The notes below the pieces were generated by a model that saw only the letters and a list, made by a program, of their open reading frames with translations, searched no databases and was not told where the DNA came from. A program made the translations under genes and the position numbers. From contig NZ_AZNZ01000002.1 in the NCBI RefSeq assembly GCF_000510725.1, positions 62,001-126,000 of the forward strand: 64,000 nt of DNA, in the 5' to 3' direction. The stretch is from Pseudoxanthomonas sp. J31 (lineage in GTDB: Bacteria > Pseudomonadota > Gammaproteobacteria > Xanthomonadales > Xanthomonadaceae). Numbering within the stretch: the stretch's first letter is position 1; each line of letters starts with the position of its first letter. Below, piece by piece: positions 50,391 through 59,148 of this stretch.

Positions 50391-51721
50391 GCCGCCGCCC
50401 CCTCCAGGCGCAGGGCCACGGCATTGGCGTGGGCATCGAGCCGCTCGGCGCGGGCCATGGTCACCGCGCAGTCGCCGATGGCGAGGATGCCCTCGCGGCT
50501 GGCCGCCTGCACGCTGACGAAGTTCTGGAAGCTGGCCACGCTCACCCCGCTCCAGGCACGCGCGGCGCCATTGGTCGGCAGGACATGGTTGGTGCCGCTG
50601 CAGTAGTCGCCCAGCGCCTCCGGCGTCCAGTCGCCGAGGAACACCGAACCGGCGGCCTCGACCCGGTCCAGCCACTCGCGGGGCTGGCGCAGTGCAAGGA
50701 TCAGGTGCTCGGGCGCATAGGTGTTGCTGATGGCGAAGGCCTGGTCAAGCGAATCGACCAGGACCAGGCGCGAGGAGGCCAGCGCCTTGCGCGCGATCTC
50801 CGCCCGCGGCAGCGCCTCCAGCTGGCTCGCAAGCTCGGCCTCGACGCGGTCGATCAGGCCGGCGCTGTCGGACAGCAGCAGCACCTGCGAGTCCGGCCCG
50901 TGCTCGGCCTGCGACAGCAGGTCCGAGGCCACGTAGGCCGGGTTGGCGCCGTCGTCGGCGATCACCAGCACCTCGGAGGGGCCGGCCGGCATGTCGATCG
51001 CCGCCGCGCCGCACTGGGCGACCTGGCGCTTGGCCTCGTCCACGTAGCTGTTGCCCGGGCCGAAGATCTTGTCGACCTTGGGCACGCTGGCGGTGCCGAA
51101 GGCCAGCGCGGCAATCGCCTGGGCGCCGCCGAGCTTGAACACGCGGTCCACGCCGGCCAGCCGCGCGGCCACCAGCACCGCCGGGTCGGCCGTGCCATCG
51201 GCGCGCGGCGGCGTGCACAGCACCACCTGGCGGCAACGCGCCAGCGCGGCCGGCACGCAAAGCATCAGCGCGGTCGAAGGCAGCGGCGCGCTGCCGGCGG
51301 GAACGTACAGGCCGACGCGCGGCACCGGGCGGATGATGCGTTCGCAGACCACGCCCGGCGCGGTCTCGACGCTGTAGCCCTTGCCCATGCCGGCACGGTG
51401 GAAGGCCTCGATGCGCGAGGCGGCATCGGCCATGGCCCGGCGCAGTTCCGGCGACACGGCGGCTTCGGCCGCGGCGAATTCCTCGGCGCTGACCTCGAAA
51501 CGCTCCAGCTCGACCTTGTCGAAGCGCGCGGTCAGCTCGCGCAGTGCCTCGTCGCCGCGGCTGCGCACTGACTCCAGCACGGCGGCCACGGCCTGGCGGG
51601 TGGCGTCGGCCACGACCTGCACCGGACGGGTCAGCGCGCGGGCGCGCCCGGCCTCGTCCAGCGCGGACCACTGCAGCCGGTTCCAGGCCGGCTGCGCGGG
51701 GGTGTTCTGCACGGCGCTCAT
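50387..51721 (-). CDS. hisD: Histidinol dehydrogenase
   Basis: Zinc enzyme that carries out the last two oxidations to histidine with NAD+. It has 444 residues, with [22 protein letters not shown], the family signature around [16 protein letters not shown] and [15 protein letters not shown], and the C-terminal metal ligands near AEHL. The start overlaps hisG by four bases and its stop overlaps hisC by four. Confidence 0.97.
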   Translation of the reverse strand: MSAVQNTPAQPAWNRLQWSALDEAGRARALTRPVQVVADATRQAVAAVLESVRSRGDEALRELTARFDKVELERFEVSAEEFAAAEAAVSPELRRAMADAASRIEAFHRAGMGKGYSVETAPGVVCERIIRPVPRVGLYVPAGSAPLPSTALMLCVPAALARCRQVVLCTPPRADGTADPAVLVAARLAGVDRVFKLGGAQAIAALAFGTASVPKVDKIFGPGNSYVDEAKRQVAQCGAAAIDMPAGPSEVLVIADDGANPAYVASDLLSQAEHGPDSQVLLLSDSAGLIDRVEAELASQLEALPRAEIARKALASSRLVLVDSLDQAFAISNTYAPEHLILALRQPREWLDRVEAAGSVFLGDWTPEALGDYCSGTNHVLPTNGAARAWSGVSVASFQNFVSVQAASREGILAIGDCAVTMARAERLDAHANAVALRLEGAAA

Positions 51722-52635
51722 GCCAGCGACCTCTCCACGCCCAGGACCATCAGCTGGCGCGCACCGGCGCGCTCGAGCTCCTCCAGCTGCTGCCAGCTGA
51801 TCGTACCTTCGCACATGGCCTGCAGGGTCAGGGCGCCATTGGCCGAGGGCAGCTGCACCAGCGGGCCGGCGTCGGCCAGCAGCCGTTCCAGCGCCGGCAG
51901 CGCCTCGCGGTCGGCGTTGAACATCAGCAGCTTGCGCTCGCGCACCTGGAGCACGCCGTCCATGCGCCGCAGCAACATCTGCGCCAGCGCGGCGCGGGCG
52001 TCGTCGAAGCCACCGACCGGGCCGGCCAGCACCGCCTCGCTTTCCAGCAGGGTTTCCACCGGCTTGAGCTGGTTGGCCTTGAGGGTGGCGCCGCTGGAGA
52101 CCAGGTCGCAGATCAGCTCGGCCGTGCCCAGGCGCGGGGCGATCTCGACCGAGCCGGACAGCTCCACCACCTGGGCGTCGATCTGCTGTTCCTGCAGCCA
52201 GCGCGAGAGGATGGACGGATAGCTGGTGGCGATGCGCAGGCCGCGGCCGCGCAGCTGCGCGGGGCCGGTCCAGTCCCAGTCCTCCGGCACCGCCAGCATC
52301 AGCCGGCACTGGCCAAAGCCCAGGCCGCGCAGTTCGCGGTAGGCCTGCGGCAGGCCAACCTGCGCGCGCGCGCCGGCCTGCTCGTCCAGCTCGTTGCGGC
52401 CGACCACGCCCAGGTCGCAGACGCCGTCGGCGATCAGGCCGGGGATGTCGTCGTCGCGGACCAGCAGCAGGTCGACCGGGAGGGATTCGCCGTAGCAGAA
52501 CAGCTTGTCGCGGCTCTCGCGCCAGCTCAGGCCGCAGGCAGCCAGCAGCTTGCGGGCCGGCTCGGCCAGGCGGCCGCTCTTCTGGATGGCGATGCGGAGG
52601 CGGTCGCGGGTGGCCGCACCCAGGGGGGGACTCAT
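51718..52635 (-). CDS. hisG: ATP phosphoribosyltransferase, long form
   Basis: First committed and feedback-regulated enzyme of histidine synthesis. The 305-residue length means the long form with its C-terminal ACT-like histidine-binding domain (about 225-305), so no HisZ is needed. Conserved segments are [41 protein letters not shown] and the PRPP loop [25 protein letters not shown]. Its start overlaps the stop of the TrpR-like gene by four bases. Confidence 0.97.
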   Translation of the reverse strand: MSPPLGAATRDRLRIAIQKSGRLAEPARKLLAACGLSWRESRDKLFCYGESLPVDLLLVRDDDIPGLIADGVCDLGVVGRNELDEQAGARAQVGLPQAYRELRGLGFGQCRLMLAVPEDWDWTGPAQLRGRGLRIATSYPSILSRWLQEQQIDAQVVELSGSVEIAPRLGTAELICDLVSSGATLKANQLKPVETLLESEAVLAGPVGGFDDARAALAQMLLRRMDGVLQVRERKLLMFNADREALPALERLLADAGPLVQLPSANGALTLQAMCEGTISWQQLEELERAGARQLMVLGVERSLA

Positions 52636-52958
52636 GGGGATGCTCTCTCGCTGGTGGAAGCGCGCAGGGCGACGGCCCGCGCATAACCGCCGGCACCGCG
52701 CTCCAGCGTGCGTGCGACCCGGCCGATGGTGGTGACGCTGACCCCGGTCAGCTCGTAGATCTCGCGATAAGGCACGCCTTGCTGCAGCAGCGGCACCACG
52801 TGCCAGCGGTCGGTCATGGCCTCCAGCTCCGCCGGAGTGCACAGGTCCAGCAGGAAGGCACGGACGGCCTCCGGCTCGTCTAGCCGGGCAAGGATCGCCG
52901 ACAACTGCGCCAGACGCTCCTCGAACCCTTCTTCCCCGCCCTTGACCCGCCGTTTCAT
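52632..52958 (-). CDS. TrpR/YerC-family DNA-binding regulator, first gene of the his operon
   Basis: A 108-residue helix-turn-helix protein of the TrpR/YerC-YecD family. The helical core shows [29 protein letters not shown], and the recognition part is [20 protein letters not shown], the position equivalent to the TrpR DNA-binding helices. It starts 10 bases from a 20-bp near-palindrome that covers the predicted transcription start, and its stop overlaps hisG by four bases. It is thus well placed to repress its own operon, with histidine or a related signal as co-repressor. Names such as HisR have been used for such proteins; I leave the symbol open. Confidence 0.9.
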   Translation of the reverse strand: MKRRVKGGEEGFEERLAQLSAILARLDEPEAVRAFLLDLCTPAELEAMTDRWHVVPLLQQGVPYREIYELTGVSVTTIGRVARTLERGAGGYARAVALRASTSERASP

Positions 52959-52968
52959 TCCGAACCAA

Positions 52969-52988
52969 TGTATTAACGCGTTAGCACA
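52969..52988. promoter_or_regulatory. Putative his-operon operator, 20-bp near-palindrome
   Basis: The minus strand reads TGTGCTAACGCGTTAATACA: a perfect TAACGCGTTA core with matching TGT/ACA ends (TGTNNTAACGCGTTANNACA). It adjoins the -10 box and covers the expected start of transcription. Confidence 0.75.
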
Positions 52989-53017
52989 TTAGAACACGCA
53001 GGCCGGACCCAGGTCAA
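52988..53017 (-). promoter_or_regulatory. Sigma-70 promoter of the his operon
   Basis: On the minus strand TTGACC (53012-53017) and TCTAAT (52988-52993) are separated by 18 bases. Both boxes match the consensus at four or five of six positions. The operator adjoins the downstream side. No leader peptide rich in histidine codons or attenuator was seen. The rest of the gap to 53198 has only a long-range CGCCCCGCCG/CGGCGGGGCG stem. Confidence 0.72.
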
Positions 53018-53198
53018 ACCGCCTGGCTGGCTGCAAGTCGACCGGGGATGCGGGGAGGCGCCGCGCGCGATACGGGACAGGCCTCGCCCCGCCGGGAAGG
53101 CCAGGAATGCAAGGATTCCGGCAAGTCGCCCCTGCCCGCTCCCGGAAGAGCAGGAAGACCCGGGCGGCGGGGCGTGCAAGGGTCGCCGCCGGTGCGGC

Positions 53199-55088
53199 TC
53201 AGCCGGCCAGCGCCTCCAGCAGCGCGCCGGAAGCCACCAGCTGGACCATGGTGGCGACCTCGCCGTCCAGCGCGCGATCGCGGTCCAGGAACGGCACCGC
53301 CTCGCGGATGCGGGCATGGGCCCGGGCCACCGCCGTGCCGGGGTGGAAGGCGTCGGCCGCGGCCAGCTGCGCGCGCAGTTCCTCGACCTCGGCCAGGAAG
53401 CGCGCGCGCAGCGGCGCATCCGGCTCCGGGCCACCCTGCACCTTGGCCGCCAGTGCCTGGGCATCGGCGCGCCGGGCCAGCGCGCGGGCGGCGTTGATCA
53501 TGTCCCGGCGCAGGTCCAGCGCCTGGGCCGCGGTGTACAGCTCCAGCGCCAGCACCTTGCCCAGGTCCTCGACCATGGCCAGCACGTGGCGCGCCTCGTT
53601 GGCACCCATCGACACATGGTCCTCGGCATTGGCGCTGGTCGGCACCGAGTACACCGAGGCCGGGTGGGCGCGGCTGGCCAGGTCGTTGACGATCGCCGCG
53701 GCGGTGTACTGCACGATCATGTGGCCGGATTCGGTGCCGTCCTCGTTGCCGATCAGGAACGCCGGCAGGCCGTCGTTGGTGGCCGGATCGACCAGCTTGT
53801 TCAGCCGGCGCTCGGAGATCGAAGCCAGGGTCGGGATCGCCGCCTTGAGGTAGCTGAGCGCCAGCGCCAGCGGCATGCCGTGGAAGTGGCCGGCGGAGAT
53901 CACCTGCTCCTCCACGTGCGCCGCGTCGGCCTTGTCCGGGAACACCAGCGGGTTGTCGGTGACCGCGTTGAGCTCGATGTCGAGCACCCGCGCCGCCTGC
54001 GCGGCGGCATCGCGCACCGCGCCGTGCACCTGGGGGATGCAGCGCAGCGAATAGCTGTCCTGCGGCTGGTGCTTCTTGCCGCCGCGGAACGGCAGGAAGC
54101 GCTGGTAGAACTTCTCGCGCCCGTGGCGCTGGTCGGCCGGCACCCAGTCCCAGCCGATATCGAAACGCAGCCCGCGCGACTCCTCCGTGTCCCAGCTCGA
54201 TGGCAGCCACGGCCGGAACTTCGGCACCAGGTGGTACGGGATGTCGGCCAGGGTCGAGCCGGAAAGCAGGCGCCGCAGGTTGGCCGCCACCTGCACCTGG
54301 CCCGGGTGCGGGCGCAGCGCGTGCACCTCCTCGGCGAACGCGCCCAGGCGCCCGGCGAAGGCGTCGATGGTCATGGCCGCGGCCAGGTCGGCCGTGTCCA
54401 GCATCAGCTCCAGCCGGTGCAGCGCCAGCACGCCCATGGCCAGCATCTGCGCGGTGCCGTTGTTCAGCGCCAGGCCTTCCTTGTACGACAGCGACACCGG
54501 CTCCAGCCCGGCGCGGCGCAGCGCCTCGGCGCCCGGCATGCGCCGCCCCTCGAAGAACGCCTCGCCGCCGCCCAGCAGGACGATGGCCAGGTGCGACAGC
54601 GGCGCCAGGTCGCCGGAGGCGCCGACCGATCCCAGCTGCGGCACCACCGGCACGATGCCGGCGTTGAGCATGGCCGCCATCGCCTCCAGGGTCTGCACCC
54701 GGATGCCGGAATGGCCCTTGAGCAGGGTGTTGAGGCGGATGCACAGCATCGCCCGCACCACGTCCGCGGCCATCGGCTCGCCGACGCACACGGCGTGGGT
54801 GACGATCAGGTTGCGCTGCAGCTCCTCGTGCAGGGAGCGCCCCGAAGGCGCCGCGCCGGGCAGTTCGTCGCGCAGCGGATGCGCGCCCAGCAGCTTGTCG
54901 GCGTTGCTGCCGAAGCCGGTGGACACGCCGTAGATCGGTTCCTCGCGGCGCACCTGCTCGGCGAGGAAGTCCGCCGCGCGCGCCACCGCCTGCAAGGCCT
55001 CCGGATCCAGCGCGACCTTCGCGCCTTGGGCCACGGCCACCAGCTGGCCGCGGGTCAGGGATTGCCCGTCGAGACGGATCGTCGTCAT
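53199..55088 (-). CDS. Aromatic amino acid/histidine ammonia-lyase (HAL/PAL family) with internal insertion
   Basis: A 629-residue MIO enzyme, about 120 residues longer than usual HutH. The MIO-forming triad is A157-S158-G159 (GSVGASGDLAPLSH). Other family segments are YGVSTGFGSNADK, SYKEGLALNNGTAQM, DAYSLRC-equivalent QDSYSLRCIPQVHG and ITDNPLVF-equivalent VTDNPLVFPD. The selectivity pair is T97-H98 (LIVTHAV), nearest to the Ser-His of histidine lyases. Residues about 281-341 (containing FRPWLPSSWDTEESRG and KFYQRFLPFRGGKKHQ) are an insertion. No hutU, hutI or hutG is nearby. Downstream of hisS, upstream of the his operon. Substrate uncertain. Confidence 0.82.
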   Translation of the reverse strand: MTTIRLDGQSLTRGQLVAVAQGAKVALDPEALQAVARAADFLAEQVRREEPIYGVSTGFGSNADKLLGAHPLRDELPGAAPSGRSLHEELQRNLIVTHAVCVGEPMAADVVRAMLCIRLNTLLKGHSGIRVQTLEAMAAMLNAGIVPVVPQLGSVGASGDLAPLSHLAIVLLGGGEAFFEGRRMPGAEALRRAGLEPVSLSYKEGLALNNGTAQMLAMGVLALHRLELMLDTADLAAAMTIDAFAGRLGAFAEEVHALRPHPGQVQVAANLRRLLSGSTLADIPYHLVPKFRPWLPSSWDTEESRGLRFDIGWDWVPADQRHGREKFYQRFLPFRGGKKHQPQDSYSLRCIPQVHGAVRDAAAQAARVLDIELNAVTDNPLVFPDKADAAHVEEQVISAGHFHGMPLALALSYLKAAIPTLASISERRLNKLVDPATNDGLPAFLIGNEDGTESGHMIVQYTAAAIVNDLASRAHPASVYSVPTSANAEDHVSMGANEARHVLAMVEDLGKVLALELYTAAQALDLRRDMINAARALARRADAQALAAKVQGGPEPDAPLRARFLAEVEELRAQLAAADAFHPGTAVARAHARIREAVPFLDRDRALDGEVATMVQLVASGALLEALAG

Positions 55089-55181
55089 GCGCCTGCCTGT
55101 TGCGTTGTGCGATGAGGAAGGCGCCGGCGTGCCCGGCGCCGGGAGGCACCGGCCCGCGGCATGGCGGGCCGGGCGGATGGC

Positions 55182-56594
55182 TCAGCGCCCGGCCAGGGCG
55201 CGGGCCTGCTCCAGTTCGACCTTGAGGGTCTCGGCCAGCTCGGCGCGCGGCACGTCGAACTGCTGCTCGCGCACCAGGTCCTTGACCGCGACCACGCCGC
55301 GCGCCAGTTCGTCCGGGCCGGCCAGCACCACGAAGCGGATGCCGGCGCGCGAGGCGTACTGGAACTGCTTGCCGATCTTGCGCGGCTCCATCTGCACCTC
55401 GGTGTTGATGCCGCCCAGGCGCAGGTGGCGGGCGATGTCCAGGGCGTCGGCCAGCTGGTTCTCGTCCATCAGCGCGACCATGGCCTGCACGCTGCTCTCG
55501 GCGATGCCCTCGATCAGCCCGGCCTCGCGCAGCTGCCAGAACAGGCGGGTCAGGCCGATGGAGATGCCCACGCCCGGCAGCTTCGACTTGGTGTAGTGGC
55601 TGGCCAGGTCCTCGTAGCGGCCGCCGGAGCAGATCGAGCCGATGCCCGGGTGCTCGACCAGCTGGGTCTCGTAGACGGTACCGGTGTAGTAGTCCAGGCC
55701 CCGGGCGATGGAGAAATTCAGGCAGTACGCCGACTCCGGCACGCCCATCGCGCGCACCAGCTCCAGCACCTCGCGCAGTTCGGCGGCGCCGGCGCGCAGC
55801 ACCTCGCTGGCGCCCTCGCCGGCCTCGGCCAGCACCGCGTCGATCTTCGCCAGTGCGTCGGCGTGCGAGTCCGAACGCACCTCGACGAACGCCAGGATCC
55901 GGTCCACGGCCGCGGCCGGCAGGCCGAAGTCCGGGCCGGTCAGGGTCTGGCGCACGTACTCGGGGCCGCGCTTGTCGAGCTTGTCGACCTCGCGCAGGAC
56001 CAGCGCCTGCTGCTGCGGGTCGGCCACGCCCTGGGCCTCGAAGAAGCCGCGCATCAGCTTGCGGTTGTTGAGCTGCACGCGGAACGCGCCGATCCCCAGC
56101 TCGGAGAACACCGAGTGGATCACCGCCAGCACCTCGGCGTCATAGCGGATGGACAGGGTGTCCTTGCCGATGACGTCGATGTCGCACTGGTAGAACTCGC
56201 GGAAGCGGCCGCGCTGGGCGCGCTCGCCGCGGTACACGCGCTGCATCTGGTAGCGGCGGAACGGGAAGCTCAGCTCGTGCTCGTGCTCGGCCACGTAGCG
56301 CGCCAGCGGCACGGTCAGGTCGAAGCGCAACGCCATCTCCGGCAGGCCGCCGGCCGCGCCCTCGGCGGCGGCGTTGGCCAGCGCACCGGTGGACTGCACG
56401 AAATACACCTGCCGCTCGGTCTCGCCGCCGGACTTGGTCAGCAGCACGTCGGACAGTTCGAACACCGGCGTTTCCACCGGCAGGAAGCCGAAGCGTTCAT
56501 AGTTGCGGCGGATGACGTCGAGCATGCGCTGGAAGGCGATCTGCTCGCGCGGCAGCAGCTCCATGACGCCGGCCGGGGTACGGGGCCTGATCAA
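55182..56594 (-). CDS. hisS: Histidyl-tRNA synthetase
   Basis: Class II synthetase that charges tRNA-His. Of the possible starts, TTG at 56594 fits best: AGGAG lies nine bases upstream and it gives [18 protein letters not shown], the family N-terminus, and 470 residues. The first in-frame ATG would cut into conserved sequence. Motif 2 ([30 protein letters not shown]), the histidine-specific [13 protein letters not shown], motif 3 ([12 protein letters not shown]) and the C-terminal anticodon-binding domain are present. The FNR-like gene is divergent. The ammonia-lyase gene follows 93 bases later. Confidence 0.96.
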   Translation of the reverse strand: MIRPRTPAGVMELLPREQIAFQRMLDVIRRNYERFGFLPVETPVFELSDVLLTKSGGETERQVYFVQSTGALANAAAEGAAGGLPEMALRFDLTVPLARYVAEHEHELSFPFRRYQMQRVYRGERAQRGRFREFYQCDIDVIGKDTLSIRYDAEVLAVIHSVFSELGIGAFRVQLNNRKLMRGFFEAQGVADPQQQALVLREVDKLDKRGPEYVRQTLTGPDFGLPAAAVDRILAFVEVRSDSHADALAKIDAVLAEAGEGASEVLRAGAAELREVLELVRAMGVPESAYCLNFSIARGLDYYTGTVYETQLVEHPGIGSICSGGRYEDLASHYTKSKLPGVGISIGLTRLFWQLREAGLIEGIAESSVQAMVALMDENQLADALDIARHLRLGGINTEVQMEPRKIGKQFQYASRAGIRFVVLAGPDELARGVVAVKDLVREQQFDVPRAELAETLKVELEQARALAGR

Positions 56595-56603
56595 GCGGAA
56601 AAA

Positions 56604-56608
56604 CTCCT
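56604..56608 (-). promoter_or_regulatory. Ribosome binding site that sets the TTG start of hisS
   Basis: Minus-strand AGGAG, nine bases before TTG 56594. It supports this rare start over the downstream ATG. Confidence 0.75.
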
Positions 56609-56721
56609 GTGCCAGGGCACGGACGGGATTTGCGATTCTACCGTGTCGGCGGTGCCTGCTGGCGGCGCGTGGATCGCCCCGGCGGGGTACAATGGCGCGC
56701 ACCCTGTCCTGCGTGCCCGTA

Positions 56722-57465
56722 ATGGCCTGGCCTCCGTTTGATAGTCCCTGCCTCACCCCGCCTCCCGACGAGGCAGGACCGCTGGGCCCCTGCGCGCACT
56801 GCCAGGTGCGCCACCTCGCCGTGTGCTCGGTCCTCACCCACGAGGAGATGCACGCGCTGGACGCGGAGGCCAGCAGCCAGCTGCTGGGCCCTGGCGCGGT
56901 GCTGGCCCGGCAGGGCGATCCGCGCCGGCACGTGTTCACCGTGGTCCGCGGCGCGCTGCGCATGGTGCGGCTGGCCGCCGACGGCCGCCGCCAGGTGGCC
57001 GGCTTCGCCCTGCCGGGCGATTTCGTCGGCCTCAGCGGTTCGCCGACCTACCGCCACGACGTGGAGGCGCTGGGCGAGACCGAGCTGTGCCGCTTCGGCA
57101 TCGACGCGATGCGGCGCCTGGGCGAGCGCTATCCGCAGCTGCGCGAGAAGCTGTTCGAGCGCGCCTGCGTGGAGCTGGACTCGGCCCGCGACCAGATGAT
57201 GGCCCTGGCGCGCATGAACCCGATCGAGCGCATGGCCGACTTCCTGCTCAAGCTGGCCGCGCGCGAGGCGCGCGCCGGCAACCCCGGCCCGATGGTGGCG
57301 CTGCCGATGCCGCGCGCCGACATCGCCGACCACCTGGGCCTGACCGTGGAAACGGTCAGCCGCTGCCTTACCACCCTGCGCGGCAAGGGCCTGATCGCGG
57401 TGCCGGAGACCTACCGCATCGAGATCCTGGATTTCGCCGGGCTCGAGTCCCTGCGCGCGGCCTGA
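56722..57465 (+). CDS. FNR-type Crp-family regulator with a four-cysteine cluster
   Basis: A 247-residue Crp/Fnr protein. The N-terminus carries [13 protein letters not shown], a C-x2-C-x7-C set, and a fourth cysteine lies in [10 protein letters not shown] at the place of E. coli FNR Cys122. It probably holds an oxygen-labile [4Fe-4S] cluster. A cyclic-nucleotide-like barrel (about 45-150), dimer helix and helix-turn-helix ([21 protein letters not shown], about 200-220) follow, with the FNR-type recognition ETVSR. TACAAT at 56688-56693 may be its -10. It is 21 bases from and convergent with cydC, and cydDC assembles cytochrome bd, a usual FNR target. Confidence 0.88.
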   Translation: MAWPPFDSPCLTPPPDEAGPLGPCAHCQVRHLAVCSVLTHEEMHALDAEASSQLLGPGAVLARQGDPRRHVFTVVRGALRMVRLAADGRRQVAGFALPGDFVGLSGSPTYRHDVEALGETELCRFGIDAMRRLGERYPQLREKLFERACVELDSARDQMMALARMNPIERMADFLLKLAAREARAGNPGPMVALPMPRADIADHLGLTVETVSRCLTTLRGKGLIAVPETYRIEILDFAGLESLRAA

Positions 57466-57486
57466 TCCGGCGCCGCGCAACCCGCG

Positions 57487-59148
57487 CTACACCTCCTGCA
57501 AGCGCCCCTGCTCCAGCCGCAGCCGCCGCCACGGCAGCGCGGCCGGCACCGGCGCGTGCGAGACCAGCAGCAGGCTGCGCCGCCCCAGCGCCCGCTCCAG
57601 GTCCAGCAGCAGGGCTTCGGCGGCGTCCACGTCCAGGCCTTCCAGCGGTTCGTCCAGCAGCAGCAGCGGCCCGGGCCTGAGCAGGGCGCGGGCCAGCGCC
57701 AGCCGCCGCGCCTCGCCGCCGGACAACAGCGCCCCGCCCTCGCCGGCCTCGCAGTCCAGCCCGCCGGCGGCGCGCACCCGTGCGTCCAGGCGCAGGGCTT
57801 CGAGCGCGCGCCACATCGCCGCCTCGCCGGCCTGCGGATCGCCCATCCGCAGGTTGGCGCGCACGCTGCCGGCGAACACCGGCGCGTCCTGCGGCGCCCA
57901 GGCCAGGCGCGCATGCCAGTCGGCCTGGTGGAACCGGCGCAGGTCGATCCCGGCCCAGGCGATACGCCCGGCCTGCGGCTCGAGTACGCGCAATACCAGG
58001 GCCAGCAGGGTGCTCTTGCCGCTGCCGCTGTCGCCGGCCACCACCACCCGCTCCCCGGGGCGCAGGCGCAGGTCCAGCCCGTCCAGCAGGGCGCGCCCGT
58101 CCGGATGGGCGAAACACACCTCTTCCAGGTGCAGCGCGCCGCGCTCCGGCACTGGCACCGGCCGCGGCGGATCGCCCACCGCCGGCGGCTGCGCGACCAG
58201 CGCGTGCAGGCGGCGCGCCGAGGCCTGCCCGGCCAGCAACGCCTGCCAGGCCAGGCCGGCACCGGCCCAGGTTTCCAGCAGGGCCAGGGTGGCGAAGCCC
58301 AGGGCGGCCGCCTCGACCGCCCCGATCCGCCCCGCGTGCGCGGCCTGCAGCGACAGCGCGAGCATCGCCAGCAAGGTGGCCGCGCCAACCAGCGACATGC
58401 CCATTGCGGCGGCGGAAACGCGACGCTGGCGCTGGCGTCCGGCCCGTGCCAGGCGCGCGGCCGCCGCGTCCACCCGCGCCGCCCAGGCCCGGGTGGCGCC
58501 CATCGCAGCCAGGTCCGCGGCCCCCTCGATGCCCTCGTGCACCCGCACCCGCAGGCGCTCCTGCAGGCGCACGTCGCGCGCCTCGCGGCGCAACCCGTCC
58601 CAGGCCACCGGCAGGGCCGAAGCCGGCCCCAGCAGCAGCATCGCCGCGGCCAGCACCAGGCCGGCTTCCGGCAGGATCCAGGCCGCCCAGGCGACCGCCG
58701 CCAGGCCGAGGCCGAGCATTGCCAGCAGCGGCCCCAGCGCGCGTACCAGCCGCCCTTCCACCTGCGCGATGTCGTCCAGCAACCGCGCCATCAGCGCGCC
58801 GGTACGCATCCGTCCCAGCCGCGCAGGGGCCAGCGGCAGGGCGCGGCGGAAGAACCAGCTGCGCAGGTCGCGCGCCAGGCGCAGCATGGCGTCGTGGCCG
58901 AGCAGCTTCTCGAAGTAGCGCGAGGCGATGCGGGCGAAGGTCAGCGCGCGGATCCCGGCCGAGGGCGAGAAGAAGTTGAAGCCGCTGGCGGCCCCCGCGG
59001 CCAGCGCGCAGGCGGTGATGAAGCCGCCGGCCAGGCCCAGCAGCGCGGTGCCGGCCAGCATGGTCGCCAGCAGCACGGCGACCACCGCGGCCATGCGCGC
59101 CCGCCGCCCCGGTGGGAACGGCTGCAGCGGGTCCTCGTGCCGGCTCAT
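57487..59148 (-). CDS. cydC: Thiol-reductant ABC exporter subunit CydC
   Basis: Half of the heterodimeric CydDC exporter of glutathione/cysteine needed to assemble cytochrome bd oxidase. It has 553 residues: a six-helix membrane domain (about 20-300, with FNFFSPSAGIRALTFARIASRYFEKLLGHDA) and an ATPase with Walker A GDSGSGKSTLLALVLR, signature LLSGGEARRLALARALL and Walker B LLLLDEPLEGLD. Start and cydD stop overlap by four bases. It is the second gene of cydDC. Confidence 0.93.
   Translation of the reverse strand: MSRHEDPLQPFPPGRRARMAAVVAVLLATMLAGTALLGLAGGFITACALAAGAASGFNFFSPSAGIRALTFARIASRYFEKLLGHDAMLRLARDLRSWFFRRALPLAPARLGRMRTGALMARLLDDIAQVEGRLVRALGPLLAMLGLGLAAVAWAAWILPEAGLVLAAAMLLLGPASALPVAWDGLRREARDVRLQERLRVRVHEGIEGAADLAAMGATRAWAARVDAAAARLARAGRQRQRRVSAAAMGMSLVGAATLLAMLALSLQAAHAGRIGAVEAAALGFATLALLETWAGAGLAWQALLAGQASARRLHALVAQPPAVGDPPRPVPVPERGALHLEEVCFAHPDGRALLDGLDLRLRPGERVVVAGDSGSGKSTLLALVLRVLEPQAGRIAWAGIDLRRFHQADWHARLAWAPQDAPVFAGSVRANLRMGDPQAGEAAMWRALEALRLDARVRAAGGLDCEAGEGGALLSGGEARRLALARALLRPGPLLLLDEPLEGLDVDAAEALLLDLERALGRRSLLLVSHAPVPAALPWRRLRLEQGRLQEV

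Noticed and set aside
52989-53198. Histidine-rich leader peptide and attenuator before the his operon
   Set aside because: No run of His codons and no alternative hairpins with a T-tract were found; the operator model explains control better.
53199-55088. Naming the ammonia-lyase hutH
   Set aside because: No other hut gene is near, the protein is about 120 residues too long and the selectivity residue differs, so the histidine-degradation name was withheld.
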